From Pseudoalteromonas aurantia 208 (GTDB lineage: Bacteria > Pseudomonadota > Gammaproteobacteria > Enterobacterales > Alteromonadaceae), in the NCBI RefSeq assembly GCF_014858725.1, contig NZ_AQGV01000013.1, positions 248,001-312,000 of the forward strand: DNA of 64,000 bases. The letters are read 5' to 3'. Position 1 is the first letter of the stretch. The number at the start of each line of letters is the position of its first letter. The notes beneath the pieces are model-generated. The model did not search any database. It saw only the letters and a list, made by a program, of their open reading frames with translations, and was not told where the DNA came from. The position numbers were made by a program, and so were the translations under genes. This document shows, piece after piece, positions 57,660-64,000 of the stretch.

Positions 57660-58385
57660 TTACTGACTTCCACTATTAGGCACAATACAATTCGATACTG
57701 CGGTATTAAATGCATCTAAAAAAGTTGGCCTGTCATTTAAAAATGCCTTTGAAAAAAGCACCCCCAGATCAATTGTTCCATGTTCTGTGCGTGAAAAAAC
57801 CGTATCTTGCAAACGTAATTTTGCTATTTCATGTTCAAACTCATGCTCATCTAACAAAATAGCATCGACCTCATGACTTAATAGTAACTGCACTAACGCA
57901 CGTGCATTACGAGGCTTCATTCTCACATTATAACTTTTGCGTTTCAAATCAAGCCATTCATCAGAACCAAATTCCGCTGCAACTTTATATCGCTGATATA
58001 ATGGATTCGTGGTCTCAATATCAATTTTGTTACCCGCGAAGTACCAGTAAAGATGCTTTGCTGCAACAGCAACTGATACCTGACCGAACTCACTACGGGC
58101 TTCACTTTGCGCTACCGCAAAAATACCATCCAGATTACCGGTTCTCAAACGCAATTCAACATCAACCCAATCACTAAATTCGGCTCTATATGGTGTTTCC
58201 AATCGGTTAAACGCACATTTAATTTGTCGGATCACAGTCCCTTTTACGCTGCCATTCTCAATGTAATGATATGGATAAGCATCATGCGTTGCCAAACGCA
58301 GTAGATCTTTCGCCACTGCGCGCTCGCTCATAGCTGCCATGCCTACAATCAATGCTAATTGTACTATGTATTTCAGCATGAACAC
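57660..58385 (-). CDS. Periplasmic solute-binding-protein-like product inside the T6SS operon
   Basis: A signal peptide (YIVQLALIVGMAAMSERAVA) precedes a short SBP_bac_3-type fold: RLATHDAYPYHYIENGSVKG, then LRTGNLDGIFAVAQSEARSE and LSHEVDAILLDEHEFEHEIA. At 241 residues it is close to the usual length of this family. It lies between tssH and fha with 1-base gaps, so it is certainly cotranscribed. No ABC genes are near. It might sense periplasmic ligands or the cell wall; the function is unknown. The start may be ATG 58379 rather than 58385. Confidence 0.78.
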   Translation of the reverse strand: MFMLKYIVQLALIVGMAAMSERAVAKDLLRLATHDAYPYHYIENGSVKGTVIRQIKCAFNRLETPYRAEFSDWVDVELRLRTGNLDGIFAVAQSEARSEFGQVSVAVAAKHLYWYFAGNKIDIETTNPLYQRYKVAAEFGSDEWLDLKRKSYNVRMKPRNARALVQLLLSHEVDAILLDEHEFEHEIAKLRLQDTVFSRTEHGTIDLGVLFSKAFLNDRPTFLDAFNTAVSNCIVPNSGSQ

Positions 58386-58386
58386 G

Positions 58387-60951
58387 TTAACTTATCGATA
58401 AATCAAAACCGCTGGTATCAGCGTGGCCACAAATATCGACCGTCGAAATAACTTCACCTTGGCTTATTTTTTCAATACAACGCTCAGCCAACAAAGGCAT
58501 TAAATGACGATTAATAATTTGTTCAATCGCTCTACCACCTATCGTAGGTTCATTCCCTTTAGTGACAACATAATCCACAAACTGTTGATCATACTGAAGT
58601 GTCGCCTCATATGTTTCCTTAAGCTTATTCGCAACCCGCTGTAACGATATTTCAGTGATCTGCGCTAATTCTTGTTCATTAAGTGGGTAATAAGGAATGA
58701 TATTGCAACGTCCTAAAAATGCAGGTTTAAAGAATTCTTGTAATGCTGGTCGAACATTATCAACCAATGAAATCATATCAGGGCGATCTGCTTGGTCATT
58801 GCAGTAATCAACAATCGCACTATCTGCGGCATTTGACGTCATGATGATCAGGGTATTACGAAAATCAATGTTGCGCCCTTCACTGTCTTGAATACAGCCT
58901 TTATCAAAAATTTGATAAAAAATATCATGTACGCTTGGGTGCGCTTTTTCCATTTCATCAAGCAACAAAACGCAGTATGGGTTGCGACGAATGGCTTCAG
59001 TTAGCACACCGCCTTTTCCATAACCAACATAACCCGCAGGTGAACCTAACAACATAGATACTTTATGGGCTTCTTTAAATTCCGTCATATTAATGATGGT
59101 CATGTCCTGCTCACCACCAAATAGCTGATCGGCCAAAGTCAAAGCGGTTTCTGATTTACCAACCCCGCTTGGTCCGCACATCAAAAAGACGCCAACTGGT
59201 TTGCGCTTATCTGTTAACCCTGCTCGTGACACCCGAATACTCTTTGCCAGTTCATTCATGGCATGTGATTGGCCTATTATCCGCTGATGCAAGGAATCTT
59301 CTAATGATAGTAACTTGGCGACTTCATCTTTTAGCAAATTACCAACTGGGATCCCGGTCCAGGCCCCTATTACTTCGGCAATCGTTTGTTCATCAACAAT
59401 CGCATGGATCATCGGATCTTCGCCTTGCAAAGACTTTAACTGCGCCAGTAGCTCCGCAAAATCCCCCTGCGCCTCACCCTTTTGAATTTCAGCTAGTTGC
59501 TTCGCAAGTACTTTCTCCTTATCCCATTGCGTTGTTAAATCCACTAACTGTTGCTCAAACCCTATTTTAGAGTGTTCTTTTTCAACAATCGCCTGTTGCT
59601 GATTCGAGAGCATATCATCTTCTTTGTTCAACGAAACAATCTCATTTTCTAAATAGCGAATGCGCTGTTCAACAGATTCAATTTGTGCCGGCTTAGCACT
59701 TTGCGTCAATGCAATACGCGCACAAGATGTGTCTAAAATACTAATGGCTTTGTCTGGTAACTTTCGACTGGGTAAATAACGGATAGATAAATTGACCGCT
59801 GCTTCTAGGGCCGCTTCTGTAATAAATACATTATGGTGTGATTTTAGAGACTCGGCGACACCACGCAGCATTTGTAATGCATCTTCTTCATTAGGTTCAT
59901 CTATTTTCACGACTTGAAAACGACGAGTTAATGCAGGATCTTTTTCAAAATACTTTTTGTATTCTTCCCACGTTGTGGCCGCTAAAGTTCGAAATTCACC
60001 TCGTGCAAGGGCTGGCTTTAATAAATTTGCTGCATCATTCTGTCCTTCAGCACCACCCGCTCCAATAAGTGTATGCGCTTCATCAATAAACACGACAATA
60101 GGCACTTCAGAGGTTTTCACTTCGTTTATCACATCCTTAAGTCGATTTTCAAATTCTCCTTTAACACTTGCCCCAGCCTGTAATAAACCAAGATCAAGGG
60201 TATGAATTTGTACACCCGCCAGTACCGCTGGCACTTCATTATTCGCTATTTTCTGTGCAAGTCCCTCCACAACAGCTGTCTTACCAACGCCTGGCTCCCC
60301 CACAAAAATCGGATTATTTTGACGTTTTCGACATAAAATATCGATCGCTTGACGCACTTCCTCTGACCGGCCAGAAATAATATCCAATTCACCATTTTTC
60401 GCCGCTTCCGTTAAGTTAACCGTAAATTTATCTAACGCGCCAGTGACCACCGCAGCCGGAGCACTGCCAGCGCTTTTGCCCTTCGTCGTCACGGCCAATG
60501 TCTTTATATGTTCTTTTAAACTTTCCAGTGACACATTTTTCAACGCTTTGAAGTCTTTATTATTAAATGCCAACGGATCTGGCTGTAAAATACTTAACAA
60601 TAAATGTAAGCCCGCAACGCTGTTATGAGAAAACTCTACAGATGCAACTAACCATGCTGATTTAACGGTTTCAATTAATTCTGGGCTAATTGTTGGTTGC
60701 CCTGAATGTACTTTCTCTAATTTATTAATTTTCTGTTCTAGCTCTTGTAAAAACCCAGCAATATCGACCTTTTGTGATTCTAGAAACTGTTGTAATTTAG
60801 GGTCTCGCCCTTGTAAAAGCGACATCAACCAATGCTCAACTTCAATCGCGCCAACTTGCGACTTCATTGCATCTGCAGCCGCATATTCAAGCGCATTTTT
60901 TAAATTGCCATCTAAATATGAAATTAACTTTGAAATAGATACTTGTGACAT
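58387..60951 (-). CDS. tssH: T6SS sheath-recycling AAA+ ATPase TssH (ClpV)
   Basis: ClpV disassembles contracted TssB/TssC sheaths. The 854-residue product has a Clp N domain (1-150), an AAA1 domain with Walker A GEPGVGKT (218-225), a coiled coil (~400-510) and AAA2 with [13 protein letters not shown]. The C-terminal D2-small domain follows ([20 protein letters not shown]). The N-terminal part ([20 protein letters not shown]) is typical of ClpV rather than ClpB. It precedes the binding protein gene. Confidence 0.96.
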   Translation of the reverse strand: MSQVSISKLISYLDGNLKNALEYAAADAMKSQVGAIEVEHWLMSLLQGRDPKLQQFLESQKVDIAGFLQELEQKINKLEKVHSGQPTISPELIETVKSAWLVASVEFSHNSVAGLHLLLSILQPDPLAFNNKDFKALKNVSLESLKEHIKTLAVTTKGKSAGSAPAAVVTGALDKFTVNLTEAAKNGELDIISGRSEEVRQAIDILCRKRQNNPIFVGEPGVGKTAVVEGLAQKIANNEVPAVLAGVQIHTLDLGLLQAGASVKGEFENRLKDVINEVKTSEVPIVVFIDEAHTLIGAGGAEGQNDAANLLKPALARGEFRTLAATTWEEYKKYFEKDPALTRRFQVVKIDEPNEEDALQMLRGVAESLKSHHNVFITEAALEAAVNLSIRYLPSRKLPDKAISILDTSCARIALTQSAKPAQIESVEQRIRYLENEIVSLNKEDDMLSNQQQAIVEKEHSKIGFEQQLVDLTTQWDKEKVLAKQLAEIQKGEAQGDFAELLAQLKSLQGEDPMIHAIVDEQTIAEVIGAWTGIPVGNLLKDEVAKLLSLEDSLHQRIIGQSHAMNELAKSIRVSRAGLTDKRKPVGVFLMCGPSGVGKSETALTLADQLFGGEQDMTIINMTEFKEAHKVSMLLGSPAGYVGYGKGGVLTEAIRRNPYCVLLLDEMEKAHPSVHDIFYQIFDKGCIQDSEGRNIDFRNTLIIMTSNAADSAIVDYCNDQADRPDMISLVDNVRPALQEFFKPAFLGRCNIIPYYPLNEQELAQITEISLQRVANKLKETYEATLQYDQQFVDYVVTKGNEPTIGGRAIEQIINRHLMPLLAERCIEKISQGEVISTVDICGHADTSGFDLSIS

Positions 60952-60966
60952 ACGATTCCCTCTACT

Positions 60967-61890
60967 CTAACGAGCCCTTACAATTCGTTTAAAAATACCA
61001 CCACGTGTTGCCAAATTAGAATTTACGCCCAACACAATGGCTTGTGATTGCTGTTTAGTCAGATATAAGCTTTCGACTTGTGAACCGGTATATTCCGCTT
61101 CTACATCAACAACAACCTCATGATTAACATAGTAGTTACATAGCGTTTTTATCGCGCGCAACCTGCCCATTAGTTCACTGTCTTGACGCTCTAATTTGGC
61201 AAAACAGATTGCTGATTCAAATTTCACACTCACTATAATTTTTCGACCTAACTGCGGGAACTTCCGCCCTAATACCGCACCTTGGCCTAACTTACACCGC
61301 CCAACTCGACTACGGGCTTGGTCGGGGATCTGTTTTTCTTCCAATGCAGTTAATGACACCGATACATCATTTGGAAAATAATGCTTAAGTAATAACACCA
61401 AATTATTTAAACAGTAATGTTCACTACGTACCACCAATGTAGCCGGCAACATAGCCAACTCATCGTACTGTGCCGTAAGTGAATAAAAATAAGACCTTTT
61501 TAAGGTTAATGCTTCATAGGCAGTTTGTGCTTTTTCAGCCCGCAATACCACTGAAGAATATGACTTTAACTGCAGTGATTGATGCACAAAGGTATTGTCA
61601 AAAATAGCAAGAAAACGCAAATACGCCCGATTTAATCTAAAGTAGGCTTCTTTCAACCAATCTAAAATGAAATTCGGCAAGCCACCATTTGGGCCGAATA
61701 AGGTCGCCTCATGCGCGCTAACAACATAGTGGCGATCCGCTAATTCATCATATTTAATATGTCTATCTGTATAATGATCAGAAAATAGCTCTTGTTTAAA
61801 ACTGACTTTCTTGGCGCCAAAAAGCCTCGCCAGCCGCGTAAAATGCAAAGCTGAACTCACCTTAGTGAATACTCGCTTACTTAGCTGCAT
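60967..61890 (-). CDS. tssG: T6SS baseplate protein TssG
   Basis: TssG, with TssF, forms the wedge of the T6SS baseplate. The 307-residue product has the conserved central FGPNGGLPNFILDWLKEAY segment and the C-terminal YVNHEVVVDVEAEYTGSQVE. It overlaps tssF by 10 bases at its start and lies 15 bases before tssH. Confidence 0.93.
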   Translation of the reverse strand: MQLSKRVFTKVSSALHFTRLARLFGAKKVSFKQELFSDHYTDRHIKYDELADRHYVVSAHEATLFGPNGGLPNFILDWLKEAYFRLNRAYLRFLAIFDNTFVHQSLQLKSYSSVVLRAEKAQTAYEALTLKRSYFYSLTAQYDELAMLPATLVVRSEHYCLNNLVLLLKHYFPNDVSVSLTALEEKQIPDQARSRVGRCKLGQGAVLGRKFPQLGRKIIVSVKFESAICFAKLERQDSELMGRLRAIKTLCNYYVNHEVVVDVEAEYTGSQVESLYLTKQQSQAIVLGVNSNLATRGGIFKRIVRAR

Positions 61891-63698
61891 GTTCGCACTC
61901 CGAGCTGCGCATCAAACACTTTCGTTGGCCAATTAAAGCTGGTGTATTCAACATGCAATTGGCAACAACGATCAAATGGCGTCTGCGCTATGAAAAAGTC
62001 ATTCAATAATTCGCTAAATAATGAAAAGTCGGCTGTCAATTCAGAGTTATCCAGTTTAATCGTTAAACTTAGCCCCGGCACAAATATCATCCTGCCTTGC
62101 ACCTGAAACGGCGCGTTAATCTTATCAGCCTGCACATGATAAATGGCATTGAGCTCTTGGTGAGTCGCATTTGAATTAACAAATAAGCGCAAGAAACCTT
62201 TCAATGTTTCTTTCGCATCATCCGCTTCCAATAACTGCGACAAATTAAATGATAACAGCCGCAACATATTCCAATAGTTACGTTCATCTGTCACCGTACC
62301 AATGGGCTGAATGGTCACCCCACCCACATTAAACTCCCCAGCTAAAGCTTCTTCTGTATTAACAACAATACGATTACCCACATGAACTTTACTGGCAAGC
62401 TCTGCATCGAAACAGGTAATTTCCGCATACGCAGTAAATCCATTTGGGTAAGCTTTGGTCGCATTATTAATGGGTAGCACTAAATGTTGTACTTCATCAA
62501 TAGCATCTATCGACTGGGTTGCACCAACGGCAGCCAGCTTGGTCATTTTTGACCAATATAACTGCTCTTGAAAATCAACCGTTTGTGTCCCTATCACCGG
62601 TTGGATTTCATTTTGCCCACTGGAAGACACCTGATAAACGCGATCGATAGAGTAGATATGAATATTACTTTGGCTTGCATCTGCAAAAATGGGATACGAC
62701 AGCTCTTGATAATTCACCCGAACCGGCTCTGATGTTTGATGAAACAAATTACTGAACAGTGTTTTGTTTATTTTTACAGACAAGTTTTTTTCATCAAGTA
62801 AGGCCGCTCCGAGCTCATTCAAGTACAAATCCAAAAACACGGTTTGCCCTGATGATACTGCGATTTCTTTGTCATTACGTAAAATAAAAAAGTGCCGTTT
62901 ATCTGGAATCGCAAAATACTCTTTTAATTTAAAATAAACAGGGATCTCATTGCTCTTAATCGGGGAAATAAGAGAGTCTTCATCAGATAAAAGTGACTTA
63001 AAGTTCCCCGCACCGACATCATGCGCTTGTTCACCTTGCTCAACGCACAGTGCCACTTTGATAACTGCTTGATTAATAATATCAGCGACATTTCGGCCAA
63101 TAGACTCATTACTAAAATGCAATTGAATCGGCTGCATCAGCGCCTGACTGACATCAACTTCATCGCTAACAGGTTCAAGTGCTACACGCAGACAATATAG
63201 CGCATGTTTAGTATCAAGCTGTGCGGGCATCGCATGCTCAAATGGCGTTTGCTCAAGTGCAAAGCCGCTCACTAGTAATGGACTAAACGTAATAGGCAAA
63301 GAGTTAGACAATTTAATATTAACGCTTTCTTGCCCCGCTTTAAGCACATCAAGTTCAACTTCAACATGTTTGTCTAATAAAACAGGCTTATTAAAGTCAT
63401 CTGCACTGGGCTGAAACTGTGCTTTAACGACTGTCGGCAATGTTTTAAATAAGTTTGGAGACACTATGTCACTAAACTCTTCAATATGCTTAGTCCGCAA
63501 AGAATCTATTTCCATCGCATTCTTTGCGGCAACCCATGCAAAGCTGTCTATTAGCCGGGTTACATTTGGGTCTTCTCGCCCTTTATCGTTGAGATTAATA
63601 TGCTCTGCTTCACGACGAAAGCGTGTACGAAAGCCTTCCAAACCATTGCGTATGCTGGCAAGTTCATCTTCAAAATGTTTCAACATACGATTAATCAT
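61881..63698 (-). CDS. tssF: T6SS baseplate protein TssF
   Basis: TssF is the main baseplate wedge protein. The 605-residue product has the signature N-terminus MLKHFEDELASIRNGLEGF, REDPNVTRLIDSFAWVAAKN, and ends at CSQ-like C-terminal residues (FNWPTKVFDAQLGVRTCS). It overlaps tssE by 8 bases upstream and tssG by 10 bases downstream. Confidence 0.95.
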   Translation of the reverse strand: MINRMLKHFEDELASIRNGLEGFRTRFRREAEHINLNDKGREDPNVTRLIDSFAWVAAKNAMEIDSLRTKHIEEFSDIVSPNLFKTLPTVVKAQFQPSADDFNKPVLLDKHVEVELDVLKAGQESVNIKLSNSLPITFSPLLVSGFALEQTPFEHAMPAQLDTKHALYCLRVALEPVSDEVDVSQALMQPIQLHFSNESIGRNVADIINQAVIKVALCVEQGEQAHDVGAGNFKSLLSDEDSLISPIKSNEIPVYFKLKEYFAIPDKRHFFILRNDKEIAVSSGQTVFLDLYLNELGAALLDEKNLSVKINKTLFSNLFHQTSEPVRVNYQELSYPIFADASQSNIHIYSIDRVYQVSSSGQNEIQPVIGTQTVDFQEQLYWSKMTKLAAVGATQSIDAIDEVQHLVLPINNATKAYPNGFTAYAEITCFDAELASKVHVGNRIVVNTEEALAGEFNVGGVTIQPIGTVTDERNYWNMLRLLSFNLSQLLEADDAKETLKGFLRLFVNSNATHQELNAIYHVQADKINAPFQVQGRMIFVPGLSLTIKLDNSELTADFSLFSELLNDFFIAQTPFDRCCQLHVEYTSFNWPTKVFDAQLGVRTCS

Positions 63699-64000
63699 AT
63701 TGGCTTTCGTTCTCTATCAGTACGGTCATTTGACTTAAATTAATGTCTGTATCGAATTGCAATATCTCTTCTTTACCATTGACAGTGAGCATCGCCGAGA
63801 TCTCAAATTTCATGGTATTCGATAATAAATCTTGTTGTTCATTCTCAATATAAATCGCTTTAACCCCATGTAAACGAGGTTCAAACTGACTAATTTTGTT
63901 TTTTATTCTTATCGCTATTTGCTCACCAGAGTTAAGTCGACTAAACAAAGCTATGTCTTCCAATCCAAAACAAATATTCGATTCACTCGTCAAGTTATCT
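63691..64000 (-). CDS. tssE: T6SS baseplate protein TssE (gp25-like), 5' end beyond the window
   Basis: TssE is the gp25-like baseplate component. The visible part reads in frame to the edge of the window: DNLTSESNICFGLEDIALFS, then EQIAIRIKNKISQFEPRLHG and the closing beta strands (MLTVNGKEEILQFDTDINLS). Since the frame is open to base 64000 and TssE proteins are ~140-170 residues, about 40-60 residues are missing; a TTG at 63993 is not the real start. It overlaps tssF by 8 bases. Confidence 0.88.
   Translation of the reverse strand, partial: DNLTSESNICFGLEDIALFSRLNSGEQIAIRIKNKISQFEPRLHGVKAIYIENEQQDLLSNTMKFEISAMLTVNGKEEILQFDTDINLSQMTVLIENESQYD

Overview
The window is a 64 kb piece of a low-GC marine gammaproteobacterial chromosome. 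The most likely source is a member of the Pseudoalteromonadaceae/Alteromonadales, probably Pseudoalteromonas. This rests on the housekeeping synteny (motX-purA, hflC-hflK-hflX-hfq-miaA-mutL-amiB-tsaE-nnr with divergent queG, and suhB/trmJ/iscRSUA-hscBA-fdx), on MotX as a mark of a sodium-driven polar flagellum, and on the protein sequences. The genus is an inference.

Layout. 1-183 is the start of proA. 686-2545 is a cation/proton antiporter. 2599-15905 is conserved core: motX, purA, hflC, hflK, hflX, hfq, miaA, mutL, amiB, tsaE and nnr on the minus strand, and queG on the plus strand. 15908-19060 holds a receiver protein and a hybrid histidine kinase. 19110-19376 is a long copy of a TA-flanked miniature repeat element; a short copy lies at 30602-30744. 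19388-23226 carries small metabolic and stress genes and one tRNA-Arg(CCG). 23223-24886 is a coupled three-gene set that looks like thiamine salvage. 24950-28978 is an amino-sugar locus: a lipoprotein, a GH109-like secreted enzyme, an N-acetylhexosamine 1-kinase and a sugar nucleotidyltransferase. 29056-30489 is a semialdehyde dehydrogenase. 30749-36158 is the isc iron-sulfur operon, preceded by three IscR type 1 sites. trmJ and suhB follow, then a periplasmic binding protein, an EAL-CBS-GGDEF protein and a small conserved protein.

41731-64000 is a type VI secretion system (T6SS) locus, mostly on the minus strand and very compact. In transcription order it reads tssE (cut by the window end), tssF, tssG, tssH/clpV, a periplasmic binding protein, an FHA protein, tssJ, tssK, tssL with a SPOR tail, tssM, vgrG, a DUF6931-type protein, a 769-residue protein with six WH2/beta-thymosin-like repeats, a dCache plus pentameric-channel-like membrane protein, and an ExoY/edema-factor-type nucleotidyl cyclase. 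A PAAR spike-tip gene converges on the cyclase gene. tssB, tssC, hcp and tssA are not in the window and probably lie beyond 64000.

The most notable content is the cargo end of the T6SS locus. Tandem WH2/beta-thymosin repeats are a eukaryotic actin-binding module, and ExoY-family cyclases are known to be switched on by eukaryotic actin. The two candidate effectors sit 2.3 kb apart, on the same strand, downstream of vgrG. This suggests an anti-eukaryotic T6SS aimed at actin and cyclic-nucleotide signalling. That reading is an inference from sequence and context.
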